Assembly: GCA_028873695.1 (NCBI GenBank)
Contig: JAPPNU010000044.1
Span: 1 to 64,000 of the forward strand
Reading direction: 5' to 3'
DNA from: Gemmatimonadota bacterium
GTDB lineage: Bacteria; Latescibacterota; UBA2968; GCA-2709665
DNA: 64,000 nt
Within the stretch, counting starts at the first letter, position 1. Each line of letters starts with the position of its first letter. Made by a program: the position numbers and the translations under genes. Below, piece by piece: positions 52,741-61,295 of this stretch. The notes under the pieces are model-generated. The model did not search any database. It was not told where the DNA came from and saw only the letters and a list, made by a program, of their open reading frames with translations.

Positions 52741-53289
52741 ATGAAACGAGGTTTAGCCTTGACAACCGATTCAGATGAATTGGAATCGCTGCTGACCGGG
52801 AAGGGGATCGAGGGCTGGACAGAAACGTGGTCTTCCGAAGCCTGGTACCGTCAGGCCGATACATTGATCGGTCATCAGAAAGTGGACAAGAATGCCCTGT
52901 TGAGAAGAGGAGATTCGACGTGGGCCGATTATGAGGTCCACGTGACAGGTGCGCTGATCGAAGGGTCGAATCTTCAGATTTTCTTCCGCGTATCGGATGA
53001 CGGCAGTTCGTACTACGCGTTCGACTGGGGAAATGTAGGAAAGGTTGTATTGAGCAGGAGGGACGGTCGCAATCTAGAATGGCTGAGCGTTGTTGAGGTC
53101 CCGATCCAAATGGGACGCGCGTACGACATCGTTGTGGCGGCACGAGGCACCTCAATAAGCACGTCCATTGATGGAGAACCGGTCCACCTGCTGACTGACG
53201 GCACATACAGAACCGGCGGTGTCGGATTCAACATGTGGCACAAGGCGAGGGTAACATTCAGGGATCCCAGGATCAGGCACTACCGATAA
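52741..53289 (+). CDS. DUF1080-like jelly-roll protein (no signal peptide)
   Basis: The 182-residue protein has the same core as 38646: LLTGKGIEGWTETWSSEAW, YEVHVTGALIEGSNLQIFFRVSDDG, GRAYDIVVAARGTSISTSIDGEPV and GVGFNMWHKARVTFRDPRIRHYR. It lacks the N-terminal signal peptide, so it would be cytosolic unless another start exists. A short, possibly sugar-binding domain is likely. Both copies end in the same DPRIRHY/DPKIRHY signature. Confidence 0.85.
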   Translation: MKRGLALTTDSDELESLLTGKGIEGWTETWSSEAWYRQADTLIGHQKVDKNALLRRGDSTWADYEVHVTGALIEGSNLQIFFRVSDDGSSYYAFDWGNVGKVVLSRRDGRNLEWLSVVEVPIQMGRAYDIVVAARGTSISTSIDGEPVHLLTDGTYRTGGVGFNMWHKARVTFRDPRIRHYR

Positions 53290-53753
53290 ACGGCCCTGAG
53301 GCAGAATCTCGTTCATTCCTCAACGACATTGGCTACATAAGCTGATTTGGTCTCAACAGCAAAGCTTCGCTCCGGCGAAACCGGCATCCGGGAGCGAATT
53401 CCTTTGAACTGTCGTCGAACAAACCCGGCCCGATCATCGATCCGAGCACTGCCTCGGTTTATCGCGTGTTCTGTGACAGAACACTAAAACCTGCCATTGT
53501 CCTGCATTTGGCCTTATTTCGAAGAAAACATCAACGCGGCGCCGCGACGAAACCTTCCGAGACGGGCCGAAATGGTCGTAAGGAATGACATTCTTTCCGT
53601 TCACGTCTAGCGACCTGGTGTATCCTGGTAATCAGCAGTCTAATCGCCTTTATTAACTCGCACATATTCGAATTGACGTACCCGAAAAATGACGAATCAA
53701 GGATAGCACTGCCTCAGTTCCGGATCGTTTGGTCAACGAAGGAGGTAGCGTTC
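53290..53753 (+). repeat. Gene-free spacer with repeat family A copy 4 (inverted)
   Basis: 53586-53708 is the best minus-strand copy of family A (CACGTCTAGCGACCTGGTGT, TCTAATCGCCTTTATTAAC, ACATATTCGAATTGACGTAC). The preceding 300 bases contain no gene; CGAGACGGGCCGAAA at about 53555 recurs near 24243. The VOC gene's Shine-Dalgarno lies just after the repeat. Confidence 0.75.
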
Positions 53754-54137
53754 ATGGACGATTCATCGAGTTTCCCCGAATCAGTTGAACTGGGGTGCAT
53801 GGCGCCCTGCATCGGAGTCAGCAATATCGAAACATCCGTTGCATTCTACGCGTCGATGCTGGGAATGCGCAAGACGTTCGAGAACGGAAATCCGGTAGGG
53901 TTTGTGATCATGAAGAAAGACCGGGCCGAGCTTCACCTCTCATTGTGCCGTGTCATGAAGCCACAGATACACAACGTCGCGCACCTGACGGTGAGTGACG
54001 CGAATGCGCTTTTCGAACACCTAAGCAAGTCGAGAGTACGGATCATCAAGGGACTGCGCGATCAGCAATACGGTCTACGGGACTTTGTCATTTCGGACCC
54101 CGATGGCAATCGAATAGACATAGGGCAACCGCTTTAG
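53754..54137 (+). CDS. VOC-superfamily (bleomycin-resistance-like) protein
   Basis: The 127-residue protein has the bleomycin-resistance-like order: ELGCMAPCIGVSNIETSVAFYASMLGM, FVIMKKDRAELHLSL, HNVAHLTVSDANALFEHL and YGLRDFVISDPDGNRIDIGQ. GGAGG lies 10 bases before the ATG. The frame runs further upstream, but that part is repeat family A. Possible roles include drug binding or a dioxygenase-like reaction; the metal ligands are only partly present. Confidence 0.88.
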   Translation: MDDSSSFPESVELGCMAPCIGVSNIETSVAFYASMLGMRKTFENGNPVGFVIMKKDRAELHLSLCRVMKPQIHNVAHLTVSDANALFEHLSKSRVRIIKGLRDQQYGLRDFVISDPDGNRIDIGQPL

Positions 54138-54252
54138 GGAACCCCGCCAGCGAGACGCGATGATCGGGCCCGGGGTCCGTCGCTGACTTCCACGTCGCGC
54201 TGGCAGACCGCAGTTGCTTCGTCCGCGTCGGCAGTATTTCGAGGATGTCGAA

Positions 54253-55134
54253 TTGAAGCGAATCATCCACGTCGCAGGGCTTCAGAAATCAGGTACTTCT
54301 CTCCTGGTCAGGCTGCTCGAGAACACAGGCCTGGCTGAGTTTCTAGGAGGGCGAGGAAGAACAGAAGGCGGAATAGACTGGGGCAACAGGCCGTCGTTTA
54401 CGCCCGCGGCGTTTCCGGCCGGTGTCATCTATCAGCGAAAATCGGGAGACGAGGGTCACGAGATTGGCGCCGACGATGCGACCCCGGACACGGTGGAATG
54501 CGTACGGAAGGATGTAGAAACCAGGCTTGAATCCTTACCATCGGAATTGGGGATCAGCAAGTGCCCGTACAGTACGGTTCGGCTTCCCTGGATCAAGGCA
54601 ATCCTGCCTGGCATGTTCGTTGTTGCTGTTGTCAGAAAACCGGTCTCAAATGCCTTCTCTCTTCTCAAACGATTCCGGCACGTCGACGGATCGCGCGGCC
54701 CGGAAGATGGCTGGTGGGGTGTCAAGCCGCGCGGATGGCGAGAAATGGTATCCTCCGACAAGATCGCTCAAGTTGCAAACCAGTGGAACGCCGTCAATTC
54801 AAAGTTGTGGCGGGACCGCCGGCTGGTTGATCGGTTCGTTCGTTACGACATCCTGTGTCGCTTCCCAAAGGAAACCCTTGAGGGATTGCTGGGTGATGCA
54901 CTTGAAAAGAGAGTCACTTTGGACCCCGAATTCCCGGTGCTTCGAAACTTCGACGATGAATACCTCCGTGGTTCAAGGCTTGAGCCCAAGCGACAGAAGT
55001 GGATAGATTCGAACGAACTGGTTCTGTCTCAAGATGACGACCCGGAAATAGGTCCCCTGTCCACCAATGAGATCGACACCGTAAGACAAATCTGTGAGAA
55101 TACTTCCCGAACGCTTGGCCTGATGGACAGTTGA
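54253..55134 (+). CDS. Sulfotransferase-family protein
   Basis: The 293-residue protein begins KRIIHVAGLQKSGTSLLVRLLENTGLAEFLGG, a sulfotransferase P-loop (residues 9-16), then ISKCPYSTVRLPWIKAILPGMFVVAVVRKPVSNAFSLLKRFRHV, with the R-K-P motif in place of R-D-P. A TTG at 54253, nine bases after GAGG, is the likely start; the frame is open to 54214. It is different from the one at 44616. The acceptor is unknown. Confidence 0.85.
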   Translation: MKRIIHVAGLQKSGTSLLVRLLENTGLAEFLGGRGRTEGGIDWGNRPSFTPAAFPAGVIYQRKSGDEGHEIGADDATPDTVECVRKDVETRLESLPSELGISKCPYSTVRLPWIKAILPGMFVVAVVRKPVSNAFSLLKRFRHVDGSRGPEDGWWGVKPRGWREMVSSDKIAQVANQWNAVNSKLWRDRRLVDRFVRYDILCRFPKETLEGLLGDALEKRVTLDPEFPVLRNFDDEYLRGSRLEPKRQKWIDSNELVLSQDDDPEIGPLSTNEIDTVRQICENTSRTLGLMDS

Positions 55135-55566
55135 TTATTGTGATGCAGGTGCGATACAGGGTAATGAGACGCCGGGCTCCAGGCTGACCTGAGCGCAATG
55201 CGGCGAGAGGGCGACGACGCGATTTCTCACGCGGGTGACGCAATTGGCAACGGACCGGTTGCCGCGGAATGTCTGGAACTGATGATGTGCACGTCTGGTG
55301 TGCATCTGATTTATAGTAATCATTACGTCTGGTTTCGCGAAGACTCTAACGTCCCGCACGGCGATCAAGCAACCGAATTTCGTTACGCCTCCCGTCCGCC
55401 TGTAGGGGCGTCCCTTGTGGGCGCCCTGCAAATACTTAGGGGCCGCAAACTGGCAAAACACCCTAAAGATGGCACTTAAGGACAAACCGAAAGCAAAATC
55501 GATCTTGAACCCTGGTAGGTATTTTGCGATTATGTAGAAGGGTCGACAACGCTCGGAGGAACTGAA
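55135..55566 (+). repeat. Gene-free spacer with repeat family F copy 3
   Basis: TGTAGGGGCGTCCCTTGTGG followed by GCGCCC lies at 55401-55426. A 93-codon frame (55198-55479) reads through this repeat and has no recognisable protein, so it was rejected. Nothing else is seen. Confidence 0.7.
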
Positions 55567-55761
55567 ATGAAGCTCTTTCTGGATCTCACAGATTCACAGA
55601 ACGAAAAGTTGGATTTAACCGCCAGACGACTTGGAATACGTCCGGAGGAGCTTGCAAAAGCTGCGTTGGACGATTTGCTTGATAAGCTTCAGGAGGATTT
55701 CGAAGCCGCAGCACAGCGCGTCTTAAGCAAGAATGAGGAACTCTATCGAAGGCTGAGTTAA
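55567..55761 (+). CDS. Antitoxin partner of a Doc-type toxin
   Basis: The 64-residue acidic helical protein (TARRLGIRPEELAKAALDDLLDKL, then FEAAAQRVLSKNEELYRRLS) is typical of the small antitoxins that precede Doc toxins. A GGAG sits eight bases before the ATG. The stop and the next start overlap (TAATG at 55759-55763). GC is lower than the surroundings. The toxin it should neutralise is truncated. Confidence 0.8.
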   Translation: MKLFLDLTDSQNEKLDLTARRLGIRPEELAKAALDDLLDKLQEDFEAAAQRVLSKNEELYRRLS

Positions 55762-55985
55762 TGAGGTATCTCTCTCTCGCAGAGGTGATCGAACTTCACA
55801 GACGCGTTATTGATCAAAGTGGCGGTGCACCGGGGTTGCGCGATACAGGCAGATTAGAGTCGGCCGTTGCGCAACCCCGTATTTCTTTTGGAGGGCGGGA
55901 TCTATATCCTTCAGGGATTCATCTACCGGTCCGCCGTGTCAGCGCGATAGAACTTGATAATCCTTGCCATTGTGGATTGACTTGA
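55761..55985 (+). pseudogene. Truncated Doc (Fic-fold) toxin
   Basis: The frame reads MRYLSLAEVIELHRRVIDQSGG, LRDTGRLESAVAQPRISFGGRDLYPSG and then loses similarity. The Fic core H-P-F-x-D-G-N-K-R, found in Doc at about residue 65-75, is missing, so the kinase-like activity must be gone. Translation continues through foreign sequence to a TGA. The break at about 55915 is abrupt. The paired antitoxin upstream is intact. Confidence 0.75.
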
Positions 55986-56036
55986 TGGAATCCGGGTCGA
56001 GCCATAGGAGTTGGTCTGGAATGAGAGGAGTAGACG

Positions 56037-56531
56037 ATGGAAGCGATCCAACTTTCTGATATGCTGCCAGTCAGCCAATGTGTCGCAAAATGCGACAGTG
56101 AACATCTTGTTTTGTCGGGATACGGTTACGTCCGTACCCCCGGGGCATACGCGGCGCCGCTCACGATCGAAACGGTGGCGAAGACGGACTCGACGAACCT
56201 GCGCCTCCATTTTGCGAAAGGGCACGTTATTTTGAACTGGGAAGCCGTGCCTGACCAGATGGCCTGTTATGAACCGGTGTATGGACATCCCTTCCATGTC
56301 AGGGGACATGGACGGATTCCCCAGGATTCCTGGGTAAAGGTTTCGTGGGTGATCGAGCGGGATTTCATGCGTGTGCTGGTCGACGACGAACTCAGGTATA
56401 CGAACGAAGGGGAGAGCGGAGACGAGTTTCACCGGATCGACTATAGGGGTCTGATCGGTCCGGTCTGCATCGGACCGGGCTGGGGATCGACCGTGACGGT
56501 CCGGTCGCTGGCAGTAGAAGAGTTGTTATGA
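56037..56531 (+). CDS. Hypothetical beta-sandwich protein
   Basis: The 164-residue protein is beta-rich: LSGYGYVRTPGAYAAPLTIETVAKTDSTNLRLHF, VILNWEAVPDQM, WVKVSWVIERDFMRVLVDDELRYT and GLIGPVCIGPGWGSTVTVRSLAVEEL. The pattern fits a concanavalin/LamG-type sandwich like those of the DUF1080 proteins, but identity is not clear. It has no signal peptide. GGAGTAGACG precedes the ATG. It is probably co-transcribed with the VOC gene about 50 bases downstream. Confidence 0.75.
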   Translation: MEAIQLSDMLPVSQCVAKCDSEHLVLSGYGYVRTPGAYAAPLTIETVAKTDSTNLRLHFAKGHVILNWEAVPDQMACYEPVYGHPFHVRGHGRIPQDSWVKVSWVIERDFMRVLVDDELRYTNEGESGDEFHRIDYRGLIGPVCIGPGWGSTVTVRSLAVEELL

Positions 56532-56582
56532 TCCGGGCGGAAGAAAAACCGAAGTAAAGTTTCAACAATTGGAGTGTGAATC

Positions 56583-56951
56583 GTGTTCAAAGAAGCGGTA
56601 CCCATTCTGGGCGTTTCAAGTTCGGAGGCCGCCGAGGTATTCTACTGCGGGAAGCTCGGGTTCCGCCGGATGTACGCCTGGCGGCCCCATCCGGATAAAC
56701 TCGACCCCTGCTATATGGGCGTCGTCCGGGATGCGGCCCACGTCGTCATTTCCTCGTTTCCCGGTGACGGTCCGCCCGGGGCGCGGACCGTTCAGATCTA
56801 CGTCGAAGCCGCGGCGGCCGTCTACGCGGAGTACGGGCAAGCCGGTATAGCAGTCGGAGAACTCTGGGACCAGAGCTGGGGAAATATCGAGTTCAGCTTC
56901 GAGGATCCCGACGGTAACAGTCTGTGTATCGCGCAGGACAAGAACGGGTAG
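56583..56951 (+). CDS. VOC-superfamily protein
   Basis: The 122-residue protein starts with GTG. It has FKEAVPILGVSSSEAAEVFYCGKLGFRRMY, MGVVRDAAHVVISSFPG, ARTVQIYVEAAAAVYAEYGQAG and NIEFSFEDPDGNSLCIAQ, the standard order of bleomycin-resistance-like VOC proteins. Only some metal positions are filled (His in AAHVV and Glu in FSFEDPDG). The ligand is unknown. Confidence 0.88.
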   Translation: MFKEAVPILGVSSSEAAEVFYCGKLGFRRMYAWRPHPDKLDPCYMGVVRDAAHVVISSFPGDGPPGARTVQIYVEAAAAVYAEYGQAGIAVGELWDQSWGNIEFSFEDPDGNSLCIAQDKNG

Positions 56952-57054
56952 TTCTCACTCCGTGGAACACAGCGCCGAAATTCCGACTCGCTATGTGACT
57001 AAGATATCCGGCAAGTAAGAAACGCTGGAGTTGTCTTTCAGGATGAGCAACTGA

Positions 57055-59424
57055 ATGTTGAAGTCGCACCTCATCGTTTCGTGGCGAAACCTGAAAAGAC
57101 ACAGGGTCGCATCAACCATAAACATCTCGAGCCTGGCCATCGGTATCGCTGCCGTACTATTGATTGCAGTCTACGTGCAGAGCGAACTCAGCTATGACAG
57201 GTTTCACAAGAATGTCGAGAGGATATTCCGTCTGTCAGTGCGTCAGAAATTCGATAACGGTGAACGCATCTGGCATCAATCCGCCTGGTTCATGGGCCCA
57301 CGTCTGTCTGAAGAATATCCCTTTGTCCATGACTACGTCCGGTTTTTCCGCTTTAACAGAGTGGTCGAGTTCCAGGACCGCAATATCCGCGCGTCGGGTT
57401 ACAGTGTTGATGCCAGCGTATTTGATATATTCACCTTTCCACTGGTCAAGGGAGACGCACGGACTGCGCTCGCAAGGCCCTTTTCAATTGTAATTACAGA
57501 ATCCCTGGCGAGAGAGCTGTTTGGGAATCAAGATCCCCTGGAAAGGGTCATCAAAGCGGGGGAATTCAAGGGCAAATCGTATTTCTTGACGGTAACCGGT
57601 GTCCTGAAGGACGTTCCCCGCAATTCGCACATTTCCTTTGACTATCTGTTCTCAATAAACAGTGTTACCAGCCATCTCCCGACCTATTTCAATTCCAAAG
57701 GCTGGATGTCCGTCTACACGTACGTGCTGCTTGATGAAAGGTATCTCTCCAGTGACTTCGTTGTGCAGGAGCGCGAATTCATGCGGGAATTCTACGGAAA
57801 TCGAGACGCCGAACGCTTTCAGCTCTCGCTCCAGCCATTGACGCATATCCATCTTGATCCAACTGTAAATCAACAATTCTCGGCAAACGTGAGTCTCAGC
57901 CGTTCCGTTTATATCTACGTCCCTGTAGTCCTGGCGTTTTTCATACTGGTCGGTGTCTGTACCAACGTTGTGAACTTAAACACGGCTCGATTTCTGGACC
58001 GCTCGAGGGAAATTGGAGCCAGAAGGGTTCTTGGGGCAAGGCGATCCGAACCGGTTTTTCAGATAGCGACAGATTCTCTCTTGATCGTCACAATAGTGCT
58101 GCTGGCTTCTGTCACGATCGCGACTTTGTGTCTGCCCTGGTTGAATCGCGTCACGCTCACGGTCCAGGCTTACGAGTTTGAACAGGTTGCCGGCGTGATC
58201 GCAGCATGCTTCGTGCTTCTCCTCCTTCTGTTGGTTGGATTTGGGACGTCTCCTGCACTCTGGCTGCACACGGCACAGCCGCCTCCAATCGCGGCGGGCA
58301 GGTTGAATTTCAGCACGGCTGCATGGCTGAAGAACCTCCTGTTCGCTTTTCAATTTGCAGTTTCCACGTTTCTGCTGATCGGCGCGTCGATCGTATTCCT
58401 GCAACTGGACCATATCGACAAAAGGAACCTGGGTCTGACGCCTGACCACGTCTTCTATTTTTCCACGCCGGGCCTTTCGACGTATCAACGCCTGACGATA
58501 GAGCGGGAGCTGAGACGATCACCATTGATTCACAGCGTCGCGTCGGGCGGCATCCCTGGAGGAGTTCTTCAAAGCTACACGGCACGGGGTCGTTCCGTTT
58601 CCGGCAACGTATCCATCCGGAGTCTCGCGGCGAGTCGTCACTACGTGGAGACCCTGGGCATTGAAATCGATGAGGGACGGGATTTTTCTGTCCAGGACGA
58701 ATACCTGCGCACCTGCCTGCTCAATGAAACAGCCGTGAGACTGCTGGGACTGAAGTCACCGATCGGGGAGGAAATTACCTGGTGGAGAAAACGTCGAACG
58801 GTTGTAGGTGTGGTCAAGGACTTCAATTTTATGGCACCGCACAATCCGGTCGAACCGCTGGGTATTTTCCTTGTACAAAGCGGGTCAGGCATATTGGTGA
58901 GAATTCATCCGGAACGCACTGAAGATGCGGTAAACTGGATCCTTCAGACATGGTCACGAATCGTACCTCAGACGGAATTCCCGTCGAATAGCGGATTCTT
59001 GACCGAGCGGCTTGAGCGATGGTACGCAAGAGAACGTGGCTTAAACAGGATAGTTGGCATCTGCGTCTGCATCACGCTGTTGTTGGCCGGCATGGGGTTG
59101 GCGGGCTTCGTTAAGTTGACGGTTGAACAGGACACGAAGCAAATAGGAGTTCGTAGAGTCCTGGGGGCATCGAAATGGCGGGTTGTGGCGATGTACTCAG
59201 GGAAGTTTATATTTACAGGACTCCTGGCCAGCGTCCTGGCGTGGCCCGTCGCATACTTTTTCATGTCCCGATGGCTGCAGGATTTCTCGTTTAGGATTCA
59301 GATAACTGCCGATGTGTTTATCTTTTCGACGGTACTCGCTTTGTCGATCATAGTATTAATCGTCGCCGGTCAAACCCTTCGGGCGGCCGGGCTGAATCCT
59401 GCAGACGCCATCCGTGAAGAATAG
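57055..59424 (+). CDS. FtsX/MacB-type ABC transporter permease, duplicated form
   Basis: The 789-residue protein is a fused double FtsX permease of the kind common in Bacteroidota-like and other gliding or environmental phyla: WRNLKRHRVASTINISSLAIGIAAVLL (first TM), a long periplasmic MacB-like domain, FFILVGVCTNVVNLNTARFLDRSREIGARRVLGARR (coupling motif), then a second set with KQIGVRRVLGASKWRVVAMY. The coupling sequences R-R-V-L-G-A mark both permease halves. No ATPase is adjacent, so a partner must lie elsewhere. It is inner-membrane. The start is ATG. Confidence 0.9.
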   Translation: MLKSHLIVSWRNLKRHRVASTINISSLAIGIAAVLLIAVYVQSELSYDRFHKNVERIFRLSVRQKFDNGERIWHQSAWFMGPRLSEEYPFVHDYVRFFRFNRVVEFQDRNIRASGYSVDASVFDIFTFPLVKGDARTALARPFSIVITESLARELFGNQDPLERVIKAGEFKGKSYFLTVTGVLKDVPRNSHISFDYLFSINSVTSHLPTYFNSKGWMSVYTYVLLDERYLSSDFVVQEREFMREFYGNRDAERFQLSLQPLTHIHLDPTVNQQFSANVSLSRSVYIYVPVVLAFFILVGVCTNVVNLNTARFLDRSREIGARRVLGARRSEPVFQIATDSLLIVTIVLLASVTIATLCLPWLNRVTLTVQAYEFEQVAGVIAACFVLLLLLLVGFGTSPALWLHTAQPPPIAAGRLNFSTAAWLKNLLFAFQFAVSTFLLIGASIVFLQLDHIDKRNLGLTPDHVFYFSTPGLSTYQRLTIERELRRSPLIHSVASGGIPGGVLQSYTARGRSVSGNVSIRSLAASRHYVETLGIEIDEGRDFSVQDEYLRTCLLNETAVRLLGLKSPIGEEITWWRKRRTVVGVVKDFNFMAPHNPVEPLGIFLVQSGSGILVRIHPERTEDAVNWILQTWSRIVPQTEFPSNSGFLTERLERWYARERGLNRIVGICVCITLLLAGMGLAGFVKLTVEQDTKQIGVRRVLGASKWRVVAMYSGKFIFTGLLASVLAWPVAYFFMSRWLQDFSFRIQITADVFIFSTVLALSIIVLIVAGQTLRAAGLNPADAIREE

Positions 59425-59729
59425 TGGACACTGCTGTCCAGGAACCGCGGGAATCTCCGGCTTCTTTCGCCAATGGCTGCGGACGACTATCACCACCGTC
59501 TATTTCGTGTAAATTCGCGCCATTCGTAGTTATGCTTTTGTCTTTCAGCCTTTTTTCTGGTTTTCTGTCTATTCGCCGTTTCTTCTTTCGTTTTCTGGTG
59601 TAATTCGCATTTGTTCGTGTAATTCGTAGTTTCACCTTTTCGTTTTTCGCCGTTTCGTATTCTCGTCTATTCGTAGTTTCGTTTATTCGTCTTTTCGAAG
59701 TTAATCAAATCCGTTTTAGGGCAGGTGTG
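59425..59729 (+). repeat. T/C-rich degenerate repeat tract with family C end
   Basis: 59500-59700 contains many 'TTCGTAGTTTCG' and 'TTCGTNTTTTCG' like words in loose tandem, all on the + strand. It is preceded by a worn family C segment (TTTCGCCAATGGCTGCGGAC at 59466) and followed by AATCAAATCCGTTTTAGGGC, also from family C. It has no gene. Confidence 0.7.
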
Positions 59730-60392
59730 ATGTCATTCAAGATTACAAACGATCCCGAAACCGATTATCGAGCGTTTGTCAGGGCGGCCTACGACCGATG
59801 CGCGATGGACTATGCGAACCAACGAAGTCCCGCGGCCGGTGTGGAACTCAACCTGATTGAAGAACGCCTGGCGCCGGGCTCCAGAGTCCTTGACGTCGGC
59901 TGCGGCGCCGGTATTCCGGTATCGCGCCAACTGGCTGATAAATTTAAAGTTACCGGGGTCGACATCTCATCGAGCATGATCGGTATGGCGAGAAAAAACG
60001 TCCCTTCAGCCAGGTTCATCCGCACCGACGTTCTGGAGACCGGATTCCCCGCGGCCGGCTTCGATGCCATTGTCAGCTACTACGCGATTTTCCATATTCC
60101 GAGACAGGAGCATCGGGAACTCTTTCGGCGGTTCGCGCGGTGGCTCAGGCCGGGCGGACTCCTTCTGTTTACAGTCGCGCCGAATGATGACGGGCCCGGA
60201 TACACTGAGGATGACTTCTTCGGCGAAACCATGTATTGGAGCAACTTTGGGCCCGGGACGTACAGGAAGATTCTCACTGAAACCGGATTTGAAGTTAAAC
60301 GGGAAGGGTTTGCGGTAGCCGGGCTTGCGGACGTTGAGGGGCAGACAGAAGTGCATCCATTCTTCTTCGCCGTTAGAAACGAGCTGTCCTGA
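59730..60392 (+). CDS. Class I SAM-dependent methyltransferase
   Basis: The 220-residue protein has FVRAAYDRCAMDYANQR, motif I RVLDVGCGAGIPVSRQLA, motif II VTGVDISSSMIGMARKN, motif IV FDAIVSYYAIFHIPRQEH and LRPGGLLLFTVAPND. These match the generic class I group. The ATG at 59730 directly follows a GTG and the repeat tract. It is probably translated separately from the next gene. The acceptor is unknown. Confidence 0.9.
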   Translation: MSFKITNDPETDYRAFVRAAYDRCAMDYANQRSPAAGVELNLIEERLAPGSRVLDVGCGAGIPVSRQLADKFKVTGVDISSSMIGMARKNVPSARFIRTDVLETGFPAAGFDAIVSYYAIFHIPRQEHRELFRRFARWLRPGGLLLFTVAPNDDGPGYTEDDFFGETMYWSNFGPGTYRKILTETGFEVKREGFAVAGLADVEGQTEVHPFFFAVRNELS

Positions 60393-60477
60393 TCAGGTCA
60401 TTCTCGTGTGGCGTGCGGCCGCGCCTTAGACCGTGCCCCCGCGTCAGTTGAGCGCCGAACGATTGGAGATCCGATTT

Positions 60478-61284
60478 GTGGAAATTGACCAGGAACGCCT
60501 GAAGTCCATCCTGAATCAGGAACATTCGTACTATGGGTCAACGCCAGCGAAGTACCGCACCGACGGAAATATCGCCCCTCGGGCACGGGAGATAATTGCT
60601 TCGCAGTTTCACCCCGAGATGCGGGTGCTGGATATCGGTTGCGGGAGTGGTGGGACACTTCTGCAGAATGCCAATCGCATTGGCTCGGCGCTCGGCGTCG
60701 ACAATGACAACACACACATCGAATTGGCTGAAAAAGAACGTGAGACGAGGCAAGTCCGGAATGTGGAGTTCAGACTTCTCGATTTTCTTGCGGAAGGTAA
60801 CGCCCTGGAGCCTGAGTCGTTCGACTTCGTCTATTCCGAACGTTCGCCTATCGGATACGACAGCTCCGGTGTACAGGCGGCTCTTCGGGTTCTGAAACCT
60901 GGCGGCCTTATCTTTTGCGAACTGATCGGCGAACTGCACCATCAGGAAGTGCGCGAAGTCTTTGGCGATCGTACACGGCTGTCCCAGACGATAACGGTTC
61001 AGGACCAGATGCGCGTCTCTATGGAAAGGAACGGTGTCGGAATTCGATTCGCTGCAGACCTAATCGAGAAGCGGATCTATCCGGACGTCTACGAATGGCT
61101 TCAGTTCCAATGTTCCATCTGGGCATGGGCCGGAGGAACCCTTCCGAGTTGTGATGACCCTCGTCTGAAGCTGTTTGCTGAACGCAACACGACATCATCC
61201 GGTGAGATCGAGACCACACACCACGTTGCCTGGGTTGGGGGAGTTAAACTTCCCGAGAATCCATATCCGGAACGCGTTTCTTGA
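60478..61284 (+). CDS. Class I SAM-dependent methyltransferase
   Basis: The 268-residue protein starts at a GTG with GGAG upstream: EIDQERLKSILNQEHSYYG, motif I RVLDIGCGSGGTLLQNAN, ALGVDNDNTHIELAEKE, FDFVYSERSPIGYD and LKPGGLIFCELIGELHH. It is not a close relative of the 59730 protein. It ends 11 bases before the ComB-like gene, so those two are probably co-transcribed. Confidence 0.88.
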   Translation: MEIDQERLKSILNQEHSYYGSTPAKYRTDGNIAPRAREIIASQFHPEMRVLDIGCGSGGTLLQNANRIGSALGVDNDNTHIELAEKERETRQVRNVEFRLLDFLAEGNALEPESFDFVYSERSPIGYDSSGVQAALRVLKPGGLIFCELIGELHHQEVREVFGDRTRLSQTITVQDQMRVSMERNGVGIRFAADLIEKRIYPDVYEWLQFQCSIWAWAGGTLPSCDDPRLKLFAERNTTSSGEIETTHHVAWVGGVKLPENPYPERVS

Positions 61285-61295
61285 GGGGACAATTC

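Noticed and set aside
55198-55479. 93-codon frame after the second sulfotransferase
   Set aside because: It reads through repeat family F and has no recognisable content.
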